Source: Asticcacaulis benevestitus DSM 16100 = ATCC BAA-896
GTDB lineage: Bacteria > Pseudomonadota > Alphaproteobacteria > Caulobacterales > Caulobacteraceae
Assembly: GCF_000376105.1 (NCBI RefSeq)
Contig: NZ_AQWM01000001.1
Span: forward strand, 124,001 to 188,000
Direction of reading: 5' to 3'
DNA: 64,000 nt
This document shows, piece by piece, positions 16,706 to 25,345 of the stretch; the first letter of the stretch is position 1; each line of letters opens with the position of its first letter. The position numbers were made by a program, and so were the translations under genes. The notes beneath the pieces are model-generated. The model saw nothing but the letters and a program-made list of their open reading frames with translations. It searched no databases and was not told where the DNA came from.

Positions 16706-17338
16706 GTGGCCGATAAAACACCCAACCTGCCCTCATGGGATAATGAAACGCGCGCCGCTGCCCGCAAGGACTGGCAAAGCCTGACCTCGCAAACGGTTTT
16801 CGAGAACCCGTGGATCAGGATCGAGAGCCACGATGTCATCGCGCCCACCGGCAATCCCGCGCATTACGGCCTGGTCAAGTTCGCCAACCGCGCCATCGCC
16901 GTCCTGCCGCTGCACGATGACGGCACGGTGTCGCTGGTCGGGCAGTCGCGCTTTGCGGTCGGCACCTATAGCTGGGAATTGCCCGAAGGCGGCGGCCCGA
17001 TGAACGAAGACCCGCGCCAAGCCGCCATCCGCGAACTGCGCGAGGAAACGGGTATGGAGGCGGCGGAGCTGCGCGAAATCCTCGGCTTCGATATGTCGAA
17101 TTCGGTGACCGATGAGGTGGCGGTGATCTATCTCGCCACCGGCCTGACGCCGGGTGAAAAGGAACCCGACGAGACCGAGGCCTTCGACTATGCCCGCGTG
17201 CCGTTCCGCGATCTGCTGGAGGCGGTGATAAAAGGGCAGGTTCGCGATGGCTTAACCGTTGTCAGTGTATTGCGGGTACACCATATGGCGGTCACAGGCG
17301 AATTGCTCCCGCATTTGCGAGATGCTATACTCGGCTAG
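16706..17338 (+). CDS. NUDIX hydrolase, ADP-ribose pyrophosphatase-like
   Basis: A 210-residue protein with an intact Nudix box starting at GGGPMNEDPRQAAIRELREE and ending TGM, following the G-x5-E-x7-RE-x2-EE pattern. Length and the N-terminal strand-rich domain match the NudF/ADP-ribose pyrophosphatase type rather than MutT. GTG start with AGGTGAG directly upstream. cysE starts 21 bases later, so the two are probably one operon. Confidence 0.88.
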   Translation: MADKTPNLPSWDNETRAAARKDWQSLTSQTVFENPWIRIESHDVIAPTGNPAHYGLVKFANRAIAVLPLHDDGTVSLVGQSRFAVGTYSWELPEGGGPMNEDPRQAAIRELREETGMEAAELREILGFDMSNSVTDEVAVIYLATGLTPGEKEPDETEAFDYARVPFRDLLEAVIKGQVRDGLTVVSVLRVHHMAVTGELLPHLRDAILG

Positions 17339-17359
17339 AAATTATTGAAGGCTTTACGC

Positions 17360-18187
17360 ATGGCTCAGGTTTTCGAGGTCATCCATCCTGACGACAGACG
17401 TATCTGGCTCAACCTGCGCCAGGAAGCGGCTGATGCCCTGGCGGCGGAACCGGGCCTGGCCTCGATGCTCCATTCCACCATCCTGTCGCACGATGATCTA
17501 GCCAGCGCGCTGTCCTATCATATCGCGCGCAAGCTGGGCGATGACACCATCCGCGGCATGACCTTGCGCGAAATCGTGCGCAAGGCCTATCTGACCGAAC
17601 CGCAACTGGTCGAGTATGCCGAGGCTGACCTGCAAGCCATCTATGAGCGCGATCCCGCCGCGCGTGGCTATCTTCAGGCCTTCATGTTCTTCAAGGGCTA
17701 TCTGTCTTTGCAGATTTACCGCGTGTCGCACCGCCTGTGGCAGGAGGGGCGCGTCACCATGGCGCACTTCCTCCAGAGCCGTGTGTCCGAACTGTTCCAG
17801 ATCGACATCAATCCGGCCGCACGTATCGGCAAGGGCGTCTTCCTCGATCACGGCACGGGCATCGTCATCGGCGAAACCGCCGTGGTGGGCGATGACTGCT
17901 CGATCCTGCAGGGCGTGACCCTGGGTGGCACCGGCGCTGAGCGCGGCGATCGTCACCCCAAGGTCGGCAAGGGCGTGCTTCTGGGCGCTGGCGCCAATGT
18001 CCTCGGCAATATCACCATCGGCGATTACGCCAAGATTGCCTCGGGCTCCGTGGTGCTCAAGCCTGTGCCGGCCCATTGCACGGCCGCCGGCGTGCCGGCC
18101 AAGCTGATCAATTGCAAGACCTGCGAAGATCCGGCGCGCCAGATGGACCATACCATGCCGGATATCGATCTCGACTATTCGATTTAA
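17360..18187 (+). CDS. cysE: Serine O-acetyltransferase
   Basis: A 275-residue CysE. The N-terminal helical domain (about 1-145) carries the trimer-of-dimers region, and the left-handed beta-helix follows with hexapeptide repeats (IGKGVFLDHGTGIVIGETAVVG) and catalytic His residues in DHGTG and GDRHPKVG. It makes O-acetylserine for cysteine synthesis. The C-terminal extension ends DIDLDYSI, the terminal Ile tail that docks into the CysK active site. Start ATG 17360 follows GAAGG. Confidence 0.95.
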   Translation: MAQVFEVIHPDDRRIWLNLRQEAADALAAEPGLASMLHSTILSHDDLASALSYHIARKLGDDTIRGMTLREIVRKAYLTEPQLVEYAEADLQAIYERDPAARGYLQAFMFFKGYLSLQIYRVSHRLWQEGRVTMAHFLQSRVSELFQIDINPAARIGKGVFLDHGTGIVIGETAVVGDDCSILQGVTLGGTGAERGDRHPKVGKGVLLGAGANVLGNITIGDYAKIASGSVVLKPVPAHCTAAGVPAKLINCKTCEDPARQMDHTMPDIDLDYSI

Positions 18188-18367
18188 ACGCAGAATGTGG
18201 ATAAGCGCGGTTAAGGGTTTGCACCTGCGCGCCTAAGCGCCTATGGCGTTGATCACACACAAAGTTTATCCCCGCGCCCGATAAAATGTGCTTTAGTTAC
18301 AGCCTTGCATCGGGGGCGCTGCACCACTGGATAGACCTCCGCCACATCTACCCTACGAGGCTTAGCC

Positions 18368-18568
18368 ATGACCCCCGCCGAAATCACCAAGGTTCAGGAT
18401 TATCTCTTCAAGACCTTCCAGACCAAGGGCCTTGAAATCAAACCGCGCAAGCAAAAGGATTCCGCCGAAGTCTATATCGGCGAGGATTTCATCGGCGTCG
18501 TCTATGTCGACGAGGATGAAGAAGGTTCCTATCTCTTTGAAATGGCCATCCTCAAGGAAGACCTCTAA
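18368..18568 (+). CDS. DUF3126 family protein
   Basis: A 66-residue acidic protein, MTPAEITKVQDYLFKTFQ at the start and VYVDEDEEGSYLFEMAIL near the end; this is the short alphaproteobacterial DUF3126 family of unknown function. The stop codon is the first base of a perfect palindromic terminator shared with the convergent gene. Confidence 0.9.
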   Translation: MTPAEITKVQDYLFKTFQTKGLEIKPRKQKDSAEVYIGEDFIGVVYVDEDEEGSYLFEMAILKEDL

Positions 18569-18613
18569 ACATGAAAAAAGCCCGGTGAGCGATCACCGGG
18601 CTTTTTTCATGTT
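18568..18613. terminator. Bidirectional rho-independent terminator
   Basis: A perfect 46-base inverted repeat (21-base arms around the loop GCGA): an A-run, GCCCGGTGA, loop, TCACCGGGC, T-run. It serves DUF3126 on the plus strand and the convergent membrane protein on the minus strand, touching both stop codons. Confidence 0.92.
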
Positions 18614-19182
18614 TACATCTCGGCGTAAGGATCGTCGTTCTTCTTGCGGCGGCGCTTGACCACCGGCTCGACATCGGGCGGTGTCGGCGTGGCGGCGCGT
18701 TCGTACTCCGCCTTGGCCTTGCGCACCTTCGATTCGGCGCGGCGGACCTTGTGCAGTTTGAATTCCTCACCCAGCGAACTGACAATCTGCGAAAACATCG
18801 GCAGATACTGCGGGAAGCGCGAGGCCATGAAGCCGGCGACGATCGCGGCCACCGTGGCCAGCACCGGCGATACGCCCGAGAGATTGTCGATCAGGTTGGA
18901 GATGCTGCCGACGGTCGAGCGGCTGAAGGCCTCGTCGATCAGCGACTGGCGTCTCTTTGCCTTGTTATGGGGCAGGGACTTGATCACCAGGTAAATAACG
19001 ATTGGCAGCAGGAAAACGCCGCCGAGCGCCAAGGGACCCCACAGGTCACCCAACAGCTTCACCGCCAGACTATAGAGGCCAATGCTGACCCAGATGAGGC
19101 CGATGATGGCGCTGGCCAGCAGCAGCACAAGTCCGATCAATGAGGATTTGAGGTTTTCAAGCTGGTTGGAGAAATTGAACAT
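18613..19182 (-). CDS. Holin-superfamily-like membrane protein, hypothetical
   Basis: A 189-residue protein with two adjacent transmembrane helices (about 14-45 and 52-70), a third hydrophobic stretch (about 105-125), and a long charged C-terminal tail (KVRRAESKVRKAKAEYERAA, then KRRRKKNDD). The paired helices resemble the phage-holin III/DUF1469 group seen in many alphaproteobacteria, though no signature residue proves it. Start ATG 19182 with GGAAG upstream. Confidence 0.6.
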   Translation of the reverse strand: MFNFSNQLENLKSSLIGLVLLLASAIIGLIWVSIGLYSLAVKLLGDLWGPLALGGVFLLPIVIYLVIKSLPHNKAKRRQSLIDEAFSRSTVGSISNLIDNLSGVSPVLATVAAIVAGFMASRFPQYLPMFSQIVSSLGEEFKLHKVRRAESKVRKAKAEYERAATPTPPDVEPVVKRRRKKNDDPYAEM

Positions 19183-19318
19183 AAGGCTTCCGGCTGAGTC
19201 TGAAATGGCTTCCAAATTAATGCCACAAACCTATAAGGGAACAATATGAATAAAGCACGCATTCTTGTCCCGACAGGGCCGTGTTAGGCACAGTTTATAA
19301 CCACGAACAGGGCGAAAA

Positions 19319-19609
19319 ATGAGCTTTCAAGGACTTTGGCTTCAAGGGCTTTGGCATTCGGCGAAAGTGGTCAGCGCGGGCCTCTACTGGCTGTTGTCGC
19401 TGGCCTTCCTGTGGGGCGGTTTCGTGCAGATGGGCTATCCCGGCATGGCCGGTGAGGTCTGCATCGCTTTTGTCATCTGCCTGTTTCTGTTGCGTTTCAT
19501 TCTGGTCAAACGGTTTGTGGCCGCCAGCGTTTTCAACGTGGCGGCCACCGTGGTCTTCTTTATCTTTATCGCCATCCTTCAGGCCAAGGGCATGACAGGC
19601 GTGGCCTAA
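19319..19609 (+). CDS. Small integral membrane protein, hypothetical
   Basis: A 96-residue protein with three hydrophobic segments (about 18-38, 45-62 and 68-88) and very few charged residues. No family recognised. Its stop overlaps that of the convergent aminotransferase by four bases. Confidence 0.65.
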   Translation: MSFQGLWLQGLWHSAKVVSAGLYWLLSLAFLWGGFVQMGYPGMAGEVCIAFVICLFLLRFILVKRFVAASVFNVAATVVFFIFIAILQAKGMTGVA

Positions 19610-20916
19610 GCGGTTTCTTTCAAAGCCGCGCGGATGGTCTCGACCATCTGGTCGATATGCGCTTTTTCGAGAATGAGTGGTGGTGACAGGGCGATGATGT
19701 CGCCGGTGACGCGGATCAGTAGCCCCTTGTCGAAACAGCGGTCGAACACCTCCAGCGCGCGCGCGGTCGGCGCACCCGGACGCGATTCCAACTCTATGCC
19801 GCCGATTAGACCGAGGTTGCGGATATCGATGACGTGCGGCGCGTCACGTAAGGCATGCACGGCCTCTTGCCAGTAGGGTGCCATGGTGTTGGCGCGATTG
19901 AAGAGATCTTCTTCGGCATAGACCTCGAGCGTGGCGATGCCTGCGGCGCAGGCCAGCGGATGGCCGGAATAGGTATAGCCGTGGAACAGCTCGATCGGCG
20001 CATCCGCCGTCTGCATGAAGGTGTCGTAGATGCGGTTGGAGACCGCGACCGCGCCCATGGGCACGCAGGCATTGGTGATGCCCTTGGCCATGCACAGTAT
20101 ATCGGGCGTGACGCCGAAATAGTCGGCGCCGAAGGCAGCGCCCAAGCGGCCGAAACCGGTGATGACCTCATCGAAGATCAGCAGGATATCGTGCTTGTCG
20201 CACAAGCTCCGCAGGCGCTGGAGATAGCCCTTCGGCGGCACCAGCACGCCGGTGGAGCCGGCCACGGGCTCAACGATGACGGCTGCGATGGTGGAGGCGT
20301 CATGCAGCGCCACCAGACGCTCCAGAGTATCGGCGAGGTCGGCGCCGTGCTCGGGGATGCCTTTGGAGAAAGCGTTGAGCTCCGGATCATGGGTATGGGG
20401 CAGGTGGTCGACGCCGGTCAGGAGCGAGCCGAAATACATGCGGTTGCGCACAATGCCGCCGACCGAGATGCCGCCGAAGCCTGTGCCATGATAGGCGCGC
20501 TCACGGCCGATCAGGCGGGTTTTCGAGGCGTGGCCGCGCGTGCGTTGGTAGGCTAGGGCGATCTTCAGCGCCGTATCGGCCGATTCCGAGCCGGAATTGG
20601 TGTAGAAGATCTTCTTCAGGTCGCCGGGCATGATGCCGGCCAGCTTGTGCGCGAACTCGAAGGCCAGCGGATGCGCCATGTTGAAGGTAGGCGCGAAATC
20701 CATGATCGCTGCCTGCTTCTGGATCGCTTCGGTGATCTTCGCCCGACCATGACCCGCATTGACGCACCACAGGCCAGCGGTGGCGTCGAGGATCTGGCGG
20801 CCATCGACATCGGTATAATGCATGTCTTTTGCGCTGGTCAGCAGCTTAGGCTTTGCCTTGAAGGCGCGGTTTGGCGTAAAAGGCATCCAGAAATTATCGA
20901 GCGTGGGCGTGGTCAT
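19606..20916 (-). CDS. Omega-amino acid:pyruvate aminotransferase (class III)
   Basis: A 436-residue class III PLP enzyme. Motifs are LWCVNAGHGR (substrate loop), YTNSGSESADTALKIA (PLP phosphate), IFDEVITGFGR (cofactor Asp) and Schiff-base K278 in CMAKGITN. The best match by eye is the beta-alanine/omega-amino acid--pyruvate transaminase group (MPFTPNRAFK start). Here it likely removes amino groups from GABA, beta-alanine or similar polyamine products. It is divergent from the GntR regulator with operator site A between them. Confidence 0.88.
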   Translation of the reverse strand: MTTPTLDNFWMPFTPNRAFKAKPKLLTSAKDMHYTDVDGRQILDATAGLWCVNAGHGRAKITEAIQKQAAIMDFAPTFNMAHPLAFEFAHKLAGIMPGDLKKIFYTNSGSESADTALKIALAYQRTRGHASKTRLIGRERAYHGTGFGGISVGGIVRNRMYFGSLLTGVDHLPHTHDPELNAFSKGIPEHGADLADTLERLVALHDASTIAAVIVEPVAGSTGVLVPPKGYLQRLRSLCDKHDILLIFDEVITGFGRLGAAFGADYFGVTPDILCMAKGITNACVPMGAVAVSNRIYDTFMQTADAPIELFHGYTYSGHPLACAAGIATLEVYAEEDLFNRANTMAPYWQEAVHALRDAPHVIDIRNLGLIGGIELESRPGAPTARALEVFDRCFDKGLLIRVTGDIIALSPPLILEKAHIDQMVETIRAALKETA

Positions 20917-20991
20917 AAGGCGTGTTCCAACTGCGGATTGATGACGAATCTCGCAGGATATGTGCTAGATTAAGATGAACGGTCGCGGCAA

Positions 20992-21003
20992 TTGTGATCA
21001 CAA
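20992..21003. promoter_or_regulatory. Polyamine-island operator, site A (TTGTGATCACAA)
   Basis: Perfect 12-base palindrome between the divergent omega-aminotransferase (start 75 bases away) and the GntR/FCD regulator gene (43 bases away). One of five copies in this island; autoregulation is likely. Confidence 0.8.
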
Positions 21004-21046
21004 AATGCGCGGGCCTGCAAGAGGCGGCCGCAAAAGGTAGAATATA

Positions 21047-21769
21047 ATGGTTGTCGTCAGCCTTGAGAGCCTGTCTGGCGGAGTTTTGAATGAGGCCAAG
21101 ATCCATGATCAGGTCTACGAAGCCCTGTCGGAAGCCTTGATCCAAGGGCAGATCCCGCCGCTCAAGCCGGTTAGTTTGCGCACCCTGGCGCAAAATCTCG
21201 GTGTGTCGCCCATGCCGGTGCGCGAGGCGGTGCGCCGTCTGATCGCGGAAAAGGCGCTGGAGCTCCAGCCGTCGAACAAGCGTCTGCGGGTGCCGGATCT
21301 GACCGAAAAACGCCTCATGCAACTGATGAAGGCGCGCCAGTGGGTCGAGCCCGAACTGGCCTTTCTGGCCACGCCGAGCGTGACGCGCGATGTGATCAGA
21401 CGCCTGCGCGAGGACGATCAGGCGGTGATGTCGGCGCTCGCCAAGGGCGATGTGTCAGCCTATATGCAGGCCAATCAGGACTTCCATTTCTCTATCTACA
21501 AACTGGCCGACGCCGACCTGTTTTACAACATGGCGCGCACCTTGTGGCTCCAGGTCGGCCCCTTCATGCGTGTCGTGTTCGGCCGCATGGGCACAGTGCA
21601 TCTGCCGAAGGACCACCACCAGGACATGATCCGCGCGCTGGAAGAGGGCGATGCCGAGGCGGTGCGCAGCTCGATGGCGGCGGATATTCACGAAGGCATG
21701 GAGCTGATGCTGGAGGCCATCAAGGCGCAGGTCGCGCCGGAGCCAAAGCGGAGACGGCGGGGGGGCTAG
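21047..21769 (+). CDS. GntR-family transcriptional regulator (FCD domain)
   Basis: A 240-residue regulator with an N-terminal winged helix (ALIQGQIPPLKPVSLRTLAQ, then NLGVSPMPVREAVRRLIAEKAL) and a C-terminal all-helical FCD ligand domain. Metal-type FCD residues are present in NQDFHFSIYKLAD and DHHQDMIRALEEGD. FadR-subfamily members bind TGGTnnnACCA- or TTGTGATCACAA-like palindromes as dimers. As the only specific regulator in the island, with a palindrome in its own promoter, it probably represses the polyamine genes until a polyamine-derived ligand binds. Confidence 0.92.
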   Translation: MVVVSLESLSGGVLNEAKIHDQVYEALSEALIQGQIPPLKPVSLRTLAQNLGVSPMPVREAVRRLIAEKALELQPSNKRLRVPDLTEKRLMQLMKARQWVEPELAFLATPSVTRDVIRRLREDDQAVMSALAKGDVSAYMQANQDFHFSIYKLADADLFYNMARTLWLQVGPFMRVVFGRMGTVHLPKDHHQDMIRALEEGDAEAVRSSMAADIHEGMELMLEAIKAQVAPEPKRRRRGG

Positions 21770-22230
21770 TTTTCAAGATGCGGATGAGCGAGCATTGCGG
21801 TTAGATCAAAAGGCGGTAGCCATTTGCTTATCGCTCTTTCTGATGGTGGGACACCGACGGCTTCCAATGTCTGCTCAAGATATAATATGCAGCGCTCACG
21901 ATCTTCTGTGTCGCTGAGATCAAACCACGCATAGGTGTCTGAAATCTGTTCTTTGAGATAGGTTTTCGATGGTTTTTTAGGCAGCTCTACTTGTAATTTG
22001 CTGATCAGATCGTTGATTAGCTTTTCCGCAGCAGGCTGATGCTCTTCCGGTAAATAACCCACATACATGTCGTCAGGCGCAAATTTAGTTTTCGCCTTAA
22101 GATGCATTAAACGCACGTCTAAGTCCGCAGGGAGCGTCAACGCATCGTCGTTCATTGCGTTTCCTCTTGCAGAGCAAGCAGACAACGCCACAATCGTCGC
22201 TATTGCAATCAAGATATGTCTGCGTTGCAT
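21766..22230 (-). CDS. Lipoprotein, DUF4844-like
   Basis: A 154-residue protein with a lipobox LSAC (C19) after a short hydrophobic signal. The remainder is charged and helical, with a DLSDTEDRERCILYLEQTLE segment and a final EN. The YLEQTLEAVGV region resembles DUF4844 proteins, an assignment from memory and tentative. Lower GC than neighbours and inserted between the regulator and puuC genes; no obvious link to polyamines. Confidence 0.6.
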   Translation of the reverse strand: MQRRHILIAIATIVALSACSARGNAMNDDALTLPADLDVRLMHLKAKTKFAPDDMYVGYLPEEHQPAAEKLINDLISKLQVELPKKPSKTYLKEQISDTYAWFDLSDTEDRERCILYLEQTLEAVGVPPSERAISKWLPPFDLTAMLAHPHLEN

Positions 22231-22310
22231 AGTGATCCCGTTTACGTGATGGACTCTTATTTTACCTTACCAGCAGAAGCGGAGACGTTTAAAGTCAAAT
22301 TTGCAAGTGC

Positions 22311-22340
22311 TTGACACCGACCGTGACGGCGGTGTCTAAT
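22311..22340 (+). promoter_or_regulatory. Predicted sigma70-type promoter for the puuC operon
   Basis: TTGACA (22311-22316) and TCTAAT (22335-22340) with an 18-base spacer, 32 bases before puuC. The operator palindrome begins at the last base of the -10 element, the usual layout for repression. Confidence 0.65.
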
Positions 22341-22351
22341 TGTGATCACAA
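22340..22351. promoter_or_regulatory. Polyamine-island operator, site B (TTGTGATCACAA)
   Basis: Perfect copy, overlapping the end of the predicted -10 element and the likely transcription start of the puuC-gabD-aminotransferase-puuA-potF operon. Confidence 0.85.
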
Positions 22352-22371
22352 ATTGCATTTGAGGCCTTCCC

Positions 22372-23889
22372 ATGCCTGTTTCCGCTCTGCAAACCCCAGC
22401 CGACACACTTGAAGGCGTATTGGCCTCGATAAGAGCGCTCACCCTGCCGGACAAGGCCGTGATCGAAGGCATGGAAGTGTTGTCGGCATCGGGGCGAACC
22501 TTCGACAATTTTTCTTCACGCGACGGCAAGCTGATCAACAAGATTGCCGCCTGCGATCGCGCCGATGTCGATGCCGCCGTTCATTCGGCGCGGCAGGCTT
22601 TCGAGGATGGCCGCTGGCGCGCTTTGGCGCCGAAGGTACGCAAGAAAATCCTGCACAGGCTGGCCGATCTGATGACCGGGCACGCCGAGAACCTTTCCCT
22701 GCTGGAAAGCCTCGATACCGGTAAGCCGATTTCGGACGCGCGCAATGTCGATATCCCGCTGGCGATCAACAGCACGCGCTACTATGCCGAGGCGCTCGAC
22801 AAGGTCTATGGCGAGGTGGCGCCGTCGCCGGAAGACCGGCTGAGCTACGTCGTCCATGAACCGCTGGGCGTCATAGGCGCCATCGTGCCGTGGAACTTCC
22901 CGCTGCATATGGCGATGTGGAAGGTGGCGCCGGCTTTGGCTATGGGCAATTCCGTGGTGCTGAAACCGGCGGAAAACTCGTCCATGACCGCGCTCTATAC
23001 GGCGCAACTGGCGCTGGAAGCCGGTGTGCCGGCGGGTGTCTGGAATGTCATTCCCGGGCTTGGCGGCGAGGCGGGTGACGCCCTGTCGCGCCATATGGAC
23101 GTCGACATGATCACCTTCACCGGCTCCGGCCCGATCGGGCGGCAACTGATGCGCGCCTCGGCTGACAGCAATCTCAAGCGCGTGTCGCTCGAACTCGGCG
23201 GCAAGTCACCGCAGATCGTTTTCGCAGATTCGGACGATCTCGATGGCGCGGCGGCCAATGCCGCCTGGGGCGTGTTCTACAATCAGGGACAGGTCTGCAC
23301 CGCCGCCTCGCGCCTGCTGGTCGAGGAGACGATCAAGGACGCTTTCGTCGCCAAGGTTATCGCCGTGGCGAAAACCATCCGGGTGGGCGATCCGTTCGAT
23401 CCGAAAACCCAGTTCGGCGCCATGATCTCGGAGCGCCAGATGAACACGGCGCTCGACTACATTGAGAAGGGGCAGGCCGAGGGTGGCAAGCTGCTGCTCG
23501 GCGGGGAGCGTGTGCGCAGCGAGTCCGGCGGTTATTACGTCGCGCCTTCGCTGCTCGATATCGCGCAGGACAATATTCTGGCGCAGGAAGAGGTCTTCGG
23601 GCCGGTGCTGTCGGTGCTGACCTTCAATGATGAGCAGGACGCCTATCGCATCGCCAACAACACCATCTACGGGCTGGCTTCGGGCGTCTGGACCTCGAAC
23701 ATCGGCAAGGCGATGCGCGCCGCCAAGGCGCTGAAAGCCGGTCTGGTGTGGGTCAACGGCTGGGACGCCTGCGACATCACCTCGCCGTTCGGGGGCGTCA
23801 AGCAGTCGGGCTTCGGACGCGATCGTTCGCTCCATGCCCTCTATAAATATGCCGATCTCAAGGCGGTTTCCATCAGCTTCAAGGCGTAG
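22372..23889 (+). CDS. puuC: Gamma-glutamyl-gamma-aminobutyraldehyde dehydrogenase (PuuC-like)
   Basis: A 505-residue NAD(P)-dependent aldehyde dehydrogenase. Catalytic C309 is in NQGQVCTAASRL and the general base E274 in SLELGGKSPQIVF; the Rossmann motif FTGSGPIGRQLM is present. Extended N-terminus and length match PuuC, which oxidises gamma-glutamyl-gamma-aminobutyraldehyde to gamma-glutamyl-GABA. First gene of a five-gene operon; gabD follows after 4 bases. A different aldehyde substrate cannot be excluded. Confidence 0.9.
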   Translation: MPVSALQTPADTLEGVLASIRALTLPDKAVIEGMEVLSASGRTFDNFSSRDGKLINKIAACDRADVDAAVHSARQAFEDGRWRALAPKVRKKILHRLADLMTGHAENLSLLESLDTGKPISDARNVDIPLAINSTRYYAEALDKVYGEVAPSPEDRLSYVVHEPLGVIGAIVPWNFPLHMAMWKVAPALAMGNSVVLKPAENSSMTALYTAQLALEAGVPAGVWNVIPGLGGEAGDALSRHMDVDMITFTGSGPIGRQLMRASADSNLKRVSLELGGKSPQIVFADSDDLDGAAANAAWGVFYNQGQVCTAASRLLVEETIKDAFVAKVIAVAKTIRVGDPFDPKTQFGAMISERQMNTALDYIEKGQAEGGKLLLGGERVRSESGGYYVAPSLLDIAQDNILAQEEVFGPVLSVLTFNDEQDAYRIANNTIYGLASGVWTSNIGKAMRAAKALKAGLVWVNGWDACDITSPFGGVKQSGFGRDRSLHALYKYADLKAVSISFKA

Positions 23890-23893
23890 CGTC

Positions 23894-25345
23894 ATGCAAC
23901 TTTCCCCCTCGCAAAAAGCCCTGCTCGACGGGCTGGTCTTTTTTGAAGCCAGCCCGGACCGCTTTCCCGTGCTCAATCCGGCTGATGGCTCCACGCTCTG
24001 TTATGTGCAGGCGCAAGGCGCGCCAGAAACCACCGCCGCCATCGGTGCCGCTGACAAGGCCTTCGCCGCGTGGTCCGGCCTGACCGCCAAGGCGCGCTCG
24101 ATCGTCCTGAAAAAATGGAACGATCTGGTGGTGGCCCATAGCGAAGACATGGCGATGCTGGTGACGCTTGAGCAGGGACGTCCGATCCGCGAAACGCGCG
24201 GCGAGGTGGCTTATGGTGCCTCGTTCATTGAGTGGTTTGCCGAAGAGGCCAAGCGCGCCTATGGCCGCACCATCCCGGCCACCATGCCCGGCAAGCACCT
24301 GCAAACCATCAAGCAGCCGGTGGGGGTTTGCGCCGCCATCACGCCATGGAACTTCCCGATCTCGATGATCACGCGCAAGGTGTCACCGGCCCTGGCCGCC
24401 GGGTGCGCCGTGGTGATCAAGCCGTCGGAAGAGACGCCGTTGTCGGCGCTGGCGCTTTATGCCCTGGCGCTCAAGGCCGGCCTGCCCGAGGGCGTCATCA
24501 GCATCATCACCTCGGTGAAAGCGAAAGAGGTCGGCGAGATCATGACCTCCGACACGCGCATCAAGAAGCTGAGCTTCACGGGCTCGACCCCCGTCGGCAA
24601 GCTGCTCTATGCGGCTTGCGCGCCCACCATGAAGAAGGTGTCGATGGAACTGGGCGGCAACGCGCCCTTCATCGTGTTCGATGATGCCATTCTGGAAGAT
24701 GCCATCGAGGGTGTGCTGGCGTCGAAGTACCGCAATTCCGGCCAGACCTGCGTTTGCGCCAACCGGATTCTGGTGCAGGCCGGCATCTATGACCGCTTCG
24801 CCGCGGCGCTGGTGGAGCGCGTGAAGGCCATGAAACTGGAGGCGGGCTGGCGGGAAGAGTCGCAGCTTGGGCCGCTGATCAACGCCAAGGCCATCGAGAA
24901 GGTCGAGCACTTGGTCAATGATGCCGTGAAGCACGGCGCCCGTGTCGAGACCGGCGGCCATGTCGATGCGCAAGGCGCGCTGTTCTATCAGGCGTCGGTG
25001 CTGACCAACGTCACCGCCGACATGGAGATCTTCTCGACCGAAATCTTCGGTCCGGTGGCGCCGCTGTTCAGGTTCAGCGATGAGGCCGAGGCGGTTCAAC
25101 TGGCCAACGACACGCCGTTTGGTCTGGCGGCCTATGCCTATACGCGCGATATCGGCCGCGCCATGCGCGTGGCGGCGAAGCTGCAATACGGCATGGTCGG
25201 CATGAATGATGGTGTGATCTCGACCGAGGTGACGCCGTTCGGCGGCATCAAGGAATCGGGCATCGGCCGTGAAGGCGCGATCGAGGGCATGGAGGAGTAT
25301 CTCAGCGTGAAGTACATCTCCTATGGCGGACTGGGTGCGATTTGA
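23894..25345 (+). CDS. gabD: NAD(P)-dependent succinate-semialdehyde dehydrogenase (GabD-like)
   Basis: A 483-residue aldehyde dehydrogenase with catalytic C286 in NSGQTCVCANRILVQ and base in SMELGGNAPFIVF. The second Cys two residues after the nucleophile (CVC) is typical of redox-sensitive GabD. It converts succinate semialdehyde, the transamination product of GABA, to succinate. The ATG at 23894 is chosen because the preceding frame overlaps puuC. Confidence 0.92.
   Translation: MQLSPSQKALLDGLVFFEASPDRFPVLNPADGSTLCYVQAQGAPETTAAIGAADKAFAAWSGLTAKARSIVLKKWNDLVVAHSEDMAMLVTLEQGRPIRETRGEVAYGASFIEWFAEEAKRAYGRTIPATMPGKHLQTIKQPVGVCAAITPWNFPISMITRKVSPALAAGCAVVIKPSEETPLSALALYALALKAGLPEGVISIITSVKAKEVGEIMTSDTRIKKLSFTGSTPVGKLLYAACAPTMKKVSMELGGNAPFIVFDDAILEDAIEGVLASKYRNSGQTCVCANRILVQAGIYDRFAAALVERVKAMKLEAGWREESQLGPLINAKAIEKVEHLVNDAVKHGARVETGGHVDAQGALFYQASVLTNVTADMEIFSTEIFGPVAPLFRFSDEAEAVQLANDTPFGLAAYAYTRDIGRAMRVAAKLQYGMVGMNDGVISTEVTPFGGIKESGIGREGAIEGMEEYLSVKYISYGGLGAI

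Noticed and set aside
18613-19182. Prophage remnant suggested by the holin-like helices
   Set aside because: No other phage genes, integrase or attachment repeats are nearby, and flanking genes are ordinary chromosomal ones.
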